The notes under the pieces are model-generated. The model had not been told where the DNA came from. It saw only the letters and a program-made list of their open reading frames with translations, and made no database searches. A program made the position numbers and the translations under genes. Shown in pieces: positions 7,138-16,000 of a DNA stretch of 23,270 nt (positions are counted from its first letter, which is position 1; every line of letters starts with the position of its first letter). The stretch comes from an archaeon RBG_16_50_20 (GTDB taxonomy: Archaea; Thermoproteota; Bathyarchaeia; 40CM-2-53-6), in the NCBI GenBank assembly GCA_001768965.1, contig MEMY01000005.1, positions 1,571 to 24,840 on the forward strand, in the 5' to 3' direction.

Positions 7138-8763
7138 TTGAAGTCGATATCACCAAGCCTGATACTGCTAACTGTTCTCGTGTTAGTAGGCGCCTTTCTC
7201 AACCTCTACTTCGTCTTCGCAATCTTAGCATTGATTATTGTGTTTGTCGGAATCGTGCACTTTCGACAGTCGGGAGCTACAATGGCGATCGTAAGTCTCG
7301 CAATCGTGTCCCTTCTGGCTGTTGGTTTCTTTCACACTTCTCCCGTCGTGGCTGTAGGAGCCGCAACCTACGGCATCTTCAGGTCCTTCGTTGTCACGAT
7401 TTCCATTCTAGCAACCATGCTCATGATTTTCTTAATGCGTGAGGTCGGGGCACTTCAGACAATCTCCGCCGCGGTTAAACGCGCGGCTCAGACGAAAGAG
7501 CAACAGGCACTTTTGCTTGGAGTTGGGTTCGGGACCGTAGCCACATCATTGGGGGTAGTAACCCCCTCACTCTTCCCGCCGTTACTGGTTGCGATGGGTT
7601 TCTCTCCATTCGCTGCAATCGCGATCTCAGTGCTGGGTTACAATGCAACAACATCCTACGCTCTCCTCTCAATCCCTCTGACTCTTCCAGCGGACATCTT
7701 CAAACTTGACCTAAACGAGCTCACGTTCAAAGTGAACATCTTCCTCCCGGTTGTGGCGGTGCTTGTTTCAATCGCCATGCTCTGGATCGTTGGGAAAGGG
7801 GAATCAGTTCGCAAAGGCATCGCCCCATCCATCCTGACCGGCCTCACAATTGGATTCTCATGTTTGTTGCTGGGAATCCTGCGGACTCCTGTGATGTTGA
7901 TCGGAGTTCTAGCTGGGCTCGTGAGCATGATCGTTCTTTACGCGTATCATCGAGCAGTTGAAAGACCCGTCCCAGACAAAGAACCGTTCAATCAAAGAGT
8001 CACAATTACCGCCTTGAGCCCCTGGTTGATTCTAATCGCGCTAGCGCTCGCGATTAGTGTGCCTCAGGTCACTGATTGGTTGAGAAGGTTAGATGGGCCT
8101 GCGTTTTGGATTTTCGACAGGCCGGTGGATCTTGATGCTTTCGCTCAAATATACACCTGGATATTCCTCGCAACAATTCTCTCTATTCCTATCCTCAGAC
8201 CCACCCGAGAACAACTAGCGAAAACAGTGAACCTCTGGCTGAGGCGGATCTGGCAGCCCTTCATCGCATACTCGTTCTTTTTCGGGGTCGCATATGTCAT
8301 GGCTTGGAGTGCCATGGACGTATCAAATGGCAAGCTTGTGCCAACCGCCCAATTCGCCGCCATGAACATGAACAATGTTGTTGGATTCACACTAGCCGCG
8401 GTTTTCGGAGCCTCTTTCGTCTTTGTAGCCCCCTGGCTCGGGTTGTTCGGAGCAGTTGTTGGAGGTTCTGAGGCTAGCTCAAACGTACTCTTCTTCCCAA
8501 TTCAGCATAGGGCTGTCGAAGGCATAGGGCTGACGGGAGCAGGGGAGAACAGCTCCGCCTTCATGACAATTTACGGATCCCACGCGAACGGTGGAGGCAT
8601 CGCTTCAGCTATTACTCCATCAAAAATCAACAACGGCGCCGCAACGATCGGTGCAGACGCGAAAATGGAAAGCGAGATAATGAAAAGTCACGTTCCGCTC
8701 GTGCTGATAATCACGTTCATTGTGGGCATTATGACTGCGCTCTTCGTTACACTTGGAATCTAG
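7138..8763 (+). CDS. lctP: L-lactate permease (LctP) family transporter
   Basis: 541 residues with about 12-14 hydrophobic segments along the whole length. FVAPWLGLFGAVVGGSEASS followed by NVLFFPIQ (residues 428-456) matches the LctP signature region (GS/T-x-x-SSNVLF). LctP carriers import L- or D-lactate and glycolate with protons. Many distant archaeal members exist, so another small monocarboxylate (for instance an aromatic acid feeding the adjacent CoA ligase) is possible. TTG 7138 is the start, with GAGGT at 7124-7128 nine bases upstream. It sits directly downstream of paaK and converges on the HTH_10 regulator gene. Confidence 0.8.
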   Translation: MKSISPSLILLTVLVLVGAFLNLYFVFAILALIIVFVGIVHFRQSGATMAIVSLAIVSLLAVGFFHTSPVVAVGAATYGIFRSFVVTISILATMLMIFLMREVGALQTISAAVKRAAQTKEQQALLLGVGFGTVATSLGVVTPSLFPPLLVAMGFSPFAAIAISVLGYNATTSYALLSIPLTLPADIFKLDLNELTFKVNIFLPVVAVLVSIAMLWIVGKGESVRKGIAPSILTGLTIGFSCLLLGILRTPVMLIGVLAGLVSMIVLYAYHRAVERPVPDKEPFNQRVTITALSPWLILIALALAISVPQVTDWLRRLDGPAFWIFDRPVDLDAFAQIYTWIFLATILSIPILRPTREQLAKTVNLWLRRIWQPFIAYSFFFGVAYVMAWSAMDVSNGKLVPTAQFAAMNMNNVVGFTLAAVFGASFVFVAPWLGLFGAVVGGSEASSNVLFFPIQHRAVEGIGLTGAGENSSAFMTIYGSHANGGGIASAITPSKINNGAATIGADAKMESEIMKSHVPLVLIITFIVGIMTALFVTLGI

Positions 8764-8869
8764 TGGAATTGTGACCTTTGTTCGTTCTTCGAAAACCCGC
8801 ACATATCATCCCGTAGTAAGTGGGAACCTGATAGGAGAAGAGCGCGGAATACAAGCGCACCTTGCTGAG

Positions 8870-8885
8870 AACACCATGAGGTGTT
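8870..8885. other. Short hairpin in the convergent spacer
   Basis: AACACC-ATGA-GGTGTT forms a 6-bp stem with a 4-base loop in the 219-base space between the transporter gene end (8763) and the regulator gene end (8983). It could mark a 3' end for either convergent transcript, but no adjacent T tract makes it a classical terminator. I see no convincing gene in the rest of this spacer. Confidence 0.25.
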
Positions 8886-8982
8886 ATGCAAGCATAGTTT
8901 AGTGACAATTCTGATTCGGAAAGACTTCATTGAAAGAAGGAAATAATCATGTTCTTCAACATTCGGTAAGCGATAGTCGGGA

Positions 8983-9738
8983 CTATGCAGCTGCGGAACG
9001 CAAGTATGACGTAATTATCTTCCGCTCGGCCCTTCGGATCATCTCGCCCAATGCAGAGGGCGAGACGTCAAGGGATTTTGATAATTCACGCAGTCCAGTG
9101 CGCCTTGGGTACTCGAAGAATCCTGATGCAAAGGCGTATTCGATCATGTGTCGCTGACGCGCGGTGAGCTTTCCTCCATCCGAGATTCGCGCGACTCTAA
9201 GAATATCTGCTCCAATTCCATGTCCTTTGAGTTTCGCAAGCAGTTTGCGGAGTGAGCTATTTGCGGGCATCGCCAGAACCCAATCAACAGTTCCGTCAGG
9301 TTTGTTCAGTGATGCCAGTGGGCATGTTAGGCAGAAACAATTCACATCTGCTATTATCTTGCACATCGTCGAATCAGTTGTCGCAACTACGCCGAGAATT
9401 CTACCGCGTTTTGTCTTCACAATATGTGCGTCTTCGACATTCTCGTCATCCTGAATGAATTCGACGATCTGTTTGAGGAGTTCGTGCTGGCCGTTGATTT
9501 CAACTAGTTGTTGAATTCCTCCATTGTTTGACGGACGACAATCAATCACCCGCACCGATGCGGAGAACTTTTCCACTACGCGTGTAGTCCAGGTTTCCGG
9601 TAGTCTAAGAGAGAGCACCACTTCTCTCATGGGTGCTGCGACAGACAATATTTCACGCGAAACATTCGTCGGGTTGACCCTAAAACATTGTCTATCCCTT
9701 ACCAGTACGGGGAAATACATACCCGGTTTGGCCACCAA
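8983..9738 (-). CDS. HTH_10 (Bat-like) archaeal transcription regulator with cysteine cluster
   Basis: Up to 251 residues. The C-terminus (about 191-246), LTARQRHMIEYAFASGFFEY followed by PRR and later LRELSKSLDVSPSALGE, is the HTH_10 DNA-binding domain of bacterio-opsin-activator-like archaeal regulators. The N-terminal part (about 7-150) is a sensor module ending in C126...C134-F-C136-x2-C139-P, which could bind a metal or iron-sulfur cluster or form a redox switch. Starts are ambiguous: TTG 9738, GTG 9735 or ATG 9720, the last with GGTGG upstream. It is divergent from the V4R-like gene and next to the large redox operon, so it could control that operon, the transporter genes, or both. Confidence 0.8.
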   Translation of the reverse strand: MVAKPGMYFPVLVRDRQCFRVNPTNVSREILSVAAPMREVVLSLRLPETWTTRVVEKFSASVRVIDCRPSNNGGIQQLVEINGQHELLKQIVEFIQDDENVEDAHIVKTKRGRILGVVATTDSTMCKIIADVNCFCLTCPLASLNKPDGTVDWVLAMPANSSLRKLLAKLKGHGIGADILRVARISDGGKLTARQRHMIEYAFASGFFEYPRRTGLRELSKSLDVSPSALGEMIRRAERKIITSYLRSAAA

Positions 9739-9878
9739 TCCTAATCGTAGGTGTCGACGGAAAGATGCCGGCCCATCGGGGAAATCGCGACCCCCCAGAG
9801 ACAGGGATGGGGGATCTATCCTCGCTATCTTCAGCCCTTGCCCGAATTCAGCGCATCGCCAACACGAACACGATTACG

Positions 9879-10211
9879 ATGGCTCGTAAAATAGGGTTCA
9901 CTGTTGGACTGGAGCTGGTATCTGGAAAAAGCAGGTCCGCGGACATACACTCTGAATTGGCCACGCTGTTTCATAGACTCAGCCTGGGAAAAGTGACCCT
10001 ACACAAATGGGATCCGGTAGTATTCGTGACACATAGCAATTCCAAAAACGAGAGCTTAGAAGCAGCATTCAGCGAAGGCCTTCTGGACGGTATAATGCAC
10101 GCGCGGTCCAAAGATCGAGTGTTCGTCAAGCATTCAACAAATCAGGACAAGTTACGCGACACACTGCGGGTCAGTTCACGGCAAAAAACTCGGAGGGTTC
10201 ACAAGACCTGA
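9879..10211 (+). CDS. V4R-like small-ligand-binding protein
   Basis: About 110 residues from ATG 9879. ATG 9807 in frame would give 134, and neither start has a strong ribosome-binding site. The layout resembles the 4-vinyl-reductase/V4R fold: a G-x3-G-x-E helix start (KIGFTVGLEL), a helix ending LFHRLSLGKVTLHKWDP, a beta strand VVFVTHS, then the helix AAFSEGLLDGIM and the strand DRVFVKHS. V4R domains bind small hydrophobic ligands or metals and often sit in regulators. The usual late Cys pair is missing and the tail is basic. The match is by pattern only. It lies 89 bases upstream of the redox operon on the same strand. Confidence 0.45.
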   Translation: MARKIGFTVGLELVSGKSRSADIHSELATLFHRLSLGKVTLHKWDPVVFVTHSNSKNESLEAAFSEGLLDGIMHARSKDRVFVKHSTNQDKLRDTLRVSSRQKTRRVHKT

Positions 10212-10300
10212 TATCAAGGATTACGCAGAAACCTCCCCAGACTCTTCTCGCCCAACACATCGTCCGCGAGCCCATCAACAAATCTGCTTTCCCAAAACCG

Positions 10301-10525
10301 ATGGGTCAAGTTTTCATAATCCCCGAACGGTGCAAACAGTGCACCTACTGCTGGGAATACTGCCCCGAAGAGGTTCTGGAGATTTCCCAGGCGATCAATA
10401 GCCAGGGATACCATTACCCGCAAGTGAAGCCTGGCAAAGAGTCCGCGTGTGTCAATTGTGGAATGTGCGAATGGATTTGCCCTGAATTCGCGATTTACAC
10501 TGTGGAGGTGCGCAGGGACCAATGA
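10301..10525 (+). CDS. korD: 2-oxoacid:ferredoxin oxidoreductase delta (ferredoxin-type) subunit
   Basis: A 74-residue 2[4Fe-4S] ferredoxin. The cysteines are C11, C14, C17, C21-P and C50, C53, C56, C60-P, each set as CxxCxxCxxxCP. In KorABCD-type enzymes this subunit passes electrons from the TPP-bearing core to external ferredoxin. Its TGA overlaps the ATG of korA as ATGA, so the two are translationally coupled. ATG 10301 fits the family length; no clear ribosome-binding site precedes it, so the mRNA may be leaderless. It is the first gene of the nine-gene plus-strand run. Assignment to Kor rather than Vor or Ior is by organisation and size. Confidence 0.9.
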   Translation: MGQVFIIPERCKQCTYCWEYCPEEVLEISQAINSQGYHYPQVKPGKESACVNCGMCEWICPEFAIYTVEVRRDQ

Positions 10526-11655
10526 GCGCTGAACCTCGTGTTGGAGAATTTTTCATGGCTGGCAATTACGCATGCGCTGAAGGTGCGATTGCTGCTGGTT
10601 GCCGCTTCTATGCGGGCTACCCGATTACTCCATCCTCAGAGATCGCCGAGCACATGAGTAGGCGGCTGCCCCAAGTAGGGGGTCATTACGTTCAGATGGA
10701 GGACGAGATCGGTAGCATCGCGGCAATCCTTGGCGCGTCGAATGCTGGGATGAAGGTCATGACCGCCACGTCAGGTCCTGGTTTCTCCTTGATGATGGAA
10801 AACATAGGGCTAGGCGTCATCACCGAGACACCTTGCGTTGTCGTTGATGTTCAACGAGGCGGACCGAGTACGGGTTTGCCGACCTTGGTCGGTCAAGCAG
10901 ACATGATGCAGGTCAGATGGGGATCTCACGGCGACTACGAGGTTATCGCATTTGCTCCCAACAGTGTCCAAGAGATGTTCGACCTCACGGTGAAAGCGTT
11001 CAACATGGCCGAGAAGTTTCGGACACCAGTTTTTGTGATGGCGGATCAGATCATCGCTCACATGACAGATAGACTCGTCATTCCTCCGCCGGAAGATATC
11101 GAAGTCGTACAGAGAAAGAAAGCGATGAAACAGGGTCCATCTTTTCTGCCATTTGACTTCAGTCAAGATTTCCCTCCAATGGCGATAGCGGGTGAAGGTC
11201 ACCATGTCAATGTCGACAGTCTTACGCATGATGAGAGAGGGTATCCCTCCGCCAAGCATGATGTCTCAGAGAGAATGCTAGAGCATCTCATTGGAAAGAT
11301 TCGAAACAATCTGGAGACGATTGTGCAAGTGGAACATTACCTGACGGATGACGCGAAAGTCGTCGTAATCGCCTATGGATCGACTTCACGATCCGCATTA
11401 CACGCTGTCAAGGAGGCAAGGCGCGCCGGAATGAAGGTGGGTCTTCTTCGATTGATCACACCGTGGCCTTTTCCTGTTCGTGAGGTTGAGCGAATAGGAG
11501 CCAAGGCGAAGGCGGTCGTGGTGCCTGAAATCAACTATGGGCAGATAGAGCATCCGGTCCGAGAGCACGTCGATTGTCGGGTTATTGGGATCCATCATGC
11601 CGCAGGGAGTCTTGTTCCGCCCGACAAGATCTACGCAGCCCTGGAGAAGTTGTAA
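10522..11655 (+). CDS. korA: 2-oxoacid:ferredoxin oxidoreductase alpha subunit
   Basis: 377 residues, the usual length of an unfused KorA. The N-terminal pyrimidine-binding domain carries GNYACAEGAIAAGCRFYAGY then PITPSSEI, ATSGPGFSLMMEN and VQRGGPSTGLPT. The C-terminal part (about 255-377) is the transketolase-C-like domain II. With the beta subunit it binds TPP and oxidises a 2-oxoacid plus CoA to acyl-CoA and CO2, reducing ferredoxin. The YPITP motif is shared by 2-oxoglutarate- and broad-range enzymes, so 2-oxoglutarate is likely but not proven. The beta-subunit gene follows after 3 bases. Confidence 0.9.
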   Translation: MSAEPRVGEFFMAGNYACAEGAIAAGCRFYAGYPITPSSEIAEHMSRRLPQVGGHYVQMEDEIGSIAAILGASNAGMKVMTATSGPGFSLMMENIGLGVITETPCVVVDVQRGGPSTGLPTLVGQADMMQVRWGSHGDYEVIAFAPNSVQEMFDLTVKAFNMAEKFRTPVFVMADQIIAHMTDRLVIPPPEDIEVVQRKKAMKQGPSFLPFDFSQDFPPMAIAGEGHHVNVDSLTHDERGYPSAKHDVSERMLEHLIGKIRNNLETIVQVEHYLTDDAKVVVIAYGSTSRSALHAVKEARRAGMKVGLLRLITPWPFPVREVERIGAKAKAVVVPEINYGQIEHPVREHVDCRVIGIHHAAGSLVPPDKIYAALEKL

Positions 11656-11658
11656 GTT

Positions 11659-12519
11659 ATGACCGAAGTCGAACTTGTGCACGGAGTCGAAATCTCCGTC
11701 AAGCATCCGCGTGATGAGCTGCTGCGCGCCGATAGGCTGCCTCACATCTGGTGTCCTGGATGCGGACTCGGAATCGTGACCAAGTGCCTAGTAGAAGCGA
11801 TCCGACGTTCCGATGTTCCACTCGACAGGCATGTAGTAGTTTCAGGGATTGGTTGTACTTCGCGACTGCCGGGCTACTTGAACTTGGATACGTATCACAC
11901 CACCCACGGCAGAGCCATACCATTTGCCACCGGCCTCAAAATAGCCAACCCGGATCTCGAAGTCACAGTAGTTGCCGGAGACGGCGACCTATTCAACATA
12001 GGCGGGAATCACCTGATCCACGCTATCCGCCGAAATGTCGACCTCAATGTCTTTTGCGTGAACAATTTCAACTACGGAATGACAGGCGGTCAATTCGGGG
12101 CAACCACACCGATTGGTGCCAGGACCGCCACGACCCCTTACGGCAACTTTGAAGCCCCATTCAACCTACCATATATCGTAGCGGCCGCAGGCGCACCTTT
12201 CGTGGCTCGCTGGACAACTCTCCATGTGCGGCAGTTGCTCAGAGTCATGCGACGCGCCTTTCAGATTCAAGGCTTAGCCTTCGTTGAGATAATCTCTCCC
12301 TGCCCTCCCACGTTCGGCGAGCTAAACAACTTCGAGGATGGCTACGCCATGATGGAATACTTTAGGAACTATTCTCGGGTCGACGACCACGCTGAATTAA
12401 GCACTATCGGGCTTTCCATGAAGCCGCCAGACCCCGTCGTTGTCGGGAACTTCGTTGACACAAGGAAACCAACCTACCACGAGCTCGAACGAGAACTTAT
12501 CGAGAGAGCAAGGAACTGA
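11659..12519 (+). CDS. korB: 2-oxoacid:ferredoxin oxidoreductase beta (TPP-binding) subunit
   Basis: 286 residues. WCPGCGLGI near residue 31 provides a CxxC pair. The Mg-TPP motif runs from GDGDLFNIGGNH (residue 108) to NNFNYGMTGGQ (135-145). PCPPTFGELNN later in the chain is also typical of KorB. It holds TPP and forms the catalytic centre with the alpha subunit. ATG 11659 lies 3 bases after korA and korC begins 5 bases after its stop, consistent with one mRNA. About 25 extra residues precede the CxxC compared with the shortest KorB proteins; nothing suggests a signal peptide. Confidence 0.9.
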   Translation: MTEVELVHGVEISVKHPRDELLRADRLPHIWCPGCGLGIVTKCLVEAIRRSDVPLDRHVVVSGIGCTSRLPGYLNLDTYHTTHGRAIPFATGLKIANPDLEVTVVAGDGDLFNIGGNHLIHAIRRNVDLNVFCVNNFNYGMTGGQFGATTPIGARTATTPYGNFEAPFNLPYIVAAAGAPFVARWTTLHVRQLLRVMRRAFQIQGLAFVEIISPCPPTFGELNNFEDGYAMMEYFRNYSRVDDHAELSTIGLSMKPPDPVVVGNFVDTRKPTYHELERELIERARN

Positions 12520-12524
12520 TCGAA

Positions 12525-13064
12525 ATGATTCGTCGAGAGATCAGGCTTCAGGGTCTTGGAGGTCAGGGGATCATTACTGCTGGTCACTTGATAGGCGAAG
12601 CTGTTTCACTGCACGATCGCAAAGAGGCTGTCATGACCGAGGACTATAGCCCCTACATCACAGGAGGATGGTCAAGAGCCGACATAGTCATCTCAGACGA
12701 AAAGATAGACTACCCACTGGTTTCAAGACCAGACATCCTTGTCGCCATGTCACAAGATGGCTTTGACGACAATTGGGAGGCCACAGCACCCGATTCCACC
12801 GTTATCGTGGAAGCTGGTCTCGTTAACACGAACGCAGTCAAAGATCGCAAGATCTTTGCAGTGCCCGCGTTGAGCATTGCTGAGGAACTCGGAAAGAAGG
12901 TCGTGGCAAACATCGTTGTACTCGGATTCCTGACTGCGACAAGCAGGGTCGCAAGCCGCGAGGCTATGGAAGCGGCAATCGTAACACGATACCCGAAAGC
13001 AGCCGAGCTGAATCGCCAAGCTTTCGATCGCGGCTATGCACTGTCCCCGAAGGAGGCACCATGA
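12525..13064 (+). CDS. korC: 2-oxoacid:ferredoxin oxidoreductase gamma subunit
   Basis: 179 residues of the gamma-subunit (POR_gamma) family. The opening IRLQGLGGQGIITAGHLIGE is its signature, and YSPYITGGWSRADIVISDE is the conserved loop. This subunit contributes to CoA binding and completes the four-subunit enzyme with korD, korA and korB. Gene order D-A-B-C is a standard Kor arrangement. Its TGA overlaps the ATG of the hdrA gene (13061), so the oxidoreductase and the Hdr genes are coupled in translation. That supports a shared function rather than chance neighbours. Confidence 0.9.
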   Translation: MIRREIRLQGLGGQGIITAGHLIGEAVSLHDRKEAVMTEDYSPYITGGWSRADIVISDEKIDYPLVSRPDILVAMSQDGFDDNWEATAPDSTVIVEAGLVNTNAVKDRKIFAVPALSIAEELGKKVVANIVVLGFLTATSRVASREAMEAAIVTRYPKAAELNRQAFDRGYALSPKEAP

Positions 13065-16000
13065 TGAGGGACACAGTCATGGTGGTTGGGGCAGGTATAG
13101 CGGGAATACAGGCCGCGCTTGACCTCTCTAGCGCTGGCTCCAAAGTTGTTCTTGTTGAAAGAGAGCCATCAATAGGAGGAAAGATGGCAGCCCTCGACAA
13201 GAACTTCCCCACATTAGACTGCTCCATCTGTATAGAAGCTCCCAAGATGAGCGAGGTAATCAACAACTCCAACATCGAAATCCTCACACTAGCCGAAGTC
13301 GTCAAAGTCGAGGGCCAAGCAGGGAGCTTCAATGTTGCAATCCGCCAGAAGCCTCGCTATGTCACCAGCGAGTGTACAAGATGTGACGAGTGTGTACTCG
13401 CCTGCCCGCAGATCTTGAAGAACGAATTCGATGTTGGAATGGCAGTTCGAAAAGCCATCTACACGCCCTTCGAGCAGGCAGAGCCTGGAGCCTATGCCAT
13501 AGACATCGAGAACTGTCTCAACGAACCTCCCAACTACCTCCCGTGCCACCGCTGCCTCGAAGTGTGTCAGCCAAACTGTATCGATTTCAACATGACTGAA
13601 AAGGGCCTGACTCGAAATGTTGCTGCAATAGTCGCGGCTACCGGCTTCGATCTCCTTGACGCAACATTACTGCCAGAATACGGTTACGGGAAGCACCCAG
13701 ACATCCTCACATCCCTCGAACTGGAGAGGCTGCTCCAAGCTTCCGGTCCAAGCAAAGGGGAAATAGTTCGTCCGAGCGATGGAACCCCCCCCGAGAACCT
13801 GCTGTTCGTTCTCTGCGTCGGTTCGAGAGACCGGCGGTTCTGCAAATATTGTTCCCGCGTTTGTTGCATGTACTCAATCAAGGAAGCACTGCAGGCAGTT
13901 GACCACGGGATCAAAAATGTTACCGTTCTCTACATGGACATCCGTGCATATGGCAAAGGATTCGACGAGTTCTACTCGCGCTCTAGGCGTGAGGGGGTTC
14001 GGTACATCCGAGGCAAACCAGCCAAGATTACTGGCGATGGAAAAACAATCCGAGTTCGATTCGAAAACACCGAGGAGGGGCAGATCGAAGAGAAGAACTT
14101 TGACATGGTTGTCCTAGCGCCCGCGATAATTCCAAGCCGAGGGCTCGATTCGCTCGTGGATGTCCTAGGTGTCGACTTGGATGAGGACGGCTTTATCAAA
14201 GCTACCGAAATCGGGGGCGACCTTATCGCGACCACTCGCGAAGGCATCTACGCATGTGGTTGCAACACAGGACCGAAGGATATCCCTGACAGCGTTACCG
14301 AAGCCGGAGGAGCAGCAGCATACTCGCTGAACTACGTGACGACAAGAACCTGGCCAGAGGAACTTGATGTGGAGATCATTGACACCACAGGTCCACCAAG
14401 AATAGGAGTATTCCTCTGCGACTGCGGTTCAAACATAGCAGGCGTAGTCAATGTACCCGAAGTGTTAGAGTACACGCGCAATCTTGACGGCGTCGCCCAT
14501 GCTGAAAGGGTACGTTTTGCATGCGCCGCCAACACCCAAGAACTCATTGGCCGAACCATCAAGGAAAAGAAACTAAACCGCCTCGTCGTCGCGGCTTGCT
14601 CACCGAAAACGCATGGTCCCACATTCCAAAGGGTAGCCTCCAGGGCAGGCCTCAATCCGTACCTCTTTGAGATGTCAAATGTCAGAAACCAAGGTTCCTG
14701 GGTTCACAAGAAATATCCCAAGGAAGCGACTCAGAAGTCAAAAGACCTTGTGCGGATGAGCGTCGAGAAGGCCAAGAGACTCAAAGCCCTAGCCACAGTC
14801 AAAGTGCCCGTAGTACAGCGTGCTCTCGTCGTTGGTGGAGGGATCGCGGGAATTACTGCTGCAGCAAATCTGGCAAAACAAGGATTTGAGACACACTTAG
14901 TCGAGCGCAACATCGAGCTAGGGGGCACGCTACTTCAACTCACCGAAATAGCGCCCAGCGGACTGAGCGCCCGTCAGTTAGTTCAGATGAAAGAGCGCGA
15001 GATGCGCGACGCAGGGGTCCATGTGCATTCTGAAACAACGGTAGAGACTGTGAGCGGATTCGTCGGGAACTTCAACGTGCACCTGACTGATGGGAACACT
15101 CTTGATGTTGGCTCAATAGTCCTGGCGACCGGTGCAACACCTTACCAAGCCACAGAATTCGGATACGGAGATGACCCACGCGTTATCACGAGCCTAGACC
15201 TCGAAAAACGGATCGGTGAGCTGAAGGGAGACAGGGTAACATTCGTCGCTTGTGTTGGATCACGGAACGATAAGCGTGGTTGCTCACGATTCTGCTGTCA
15301 AACAATGCTGAGTCAAGCCATCAAGCTGAGAGAACGAGGGAACCGAGTCCGAGTCTTGTACAAGGACATTAGAGCATTCACCCGATTCGCCGAGGAGATG
15401 TATGAGGACGCCGCGCGCAAAGGCGTCCAATTCTTCCAATTCAATCAAGACGCGTCGCCTGAAAAGGCAGTCGTGTACGAGATGGGTCAAGTCATGCTGC
15501 ATGACGAGTTGAGTGGGCTTGACGTGACCGTACCCACCGACCTGCTCGTTCTAAACATCGGAATATCTCCCGAGCATGAAAACACCGTGGCCCAACAGCT
15601 GAGGGTTTCACGCGATTCGGAGGGTTTCCTACTTGAAAGCCATCCCAAGCTAGGTCCTGTCGAGGCAGCGGTGCAAGGCGTCTTTCTGGCGGGCACTTCT
15701 CAAGGCCCCAAGGATGTTAGGGAATCTGTCTCGCAAGCTCTTGCTGCTTCAGCTAAGGCCTCAAGAATTCTCTCAAGAGCTGAGATAGAGCAGGAGCCGC
15801 TCGCAGCGGTTGTCGACTACGACAAGTGTACTTTCTGTGCGAGATGCATTCCTGTCTGCCCGTATTCTGCAATACGTGGTGAGGTTCGAAAGAGTCTCGA
15901 AATCGTCCAGGCAATGTGCATGGGATGTGGAGGATGTGCCGCAGAGTGCGCGGTTGACGCCATCGAGATGCCTGGATTCACGGACGGGCAGGTTCTTGCA

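Noticed and set aside
8764..8982. A 56-codon minus-strand frame (about MKSFRIRIVTKLCLHNTSWC) in the convergent spacer.
   Set aside because: Composition is not protein-like, no ribosome-binding site is evident, and it would lie downstream of the regulator gene without any recognisable motif.
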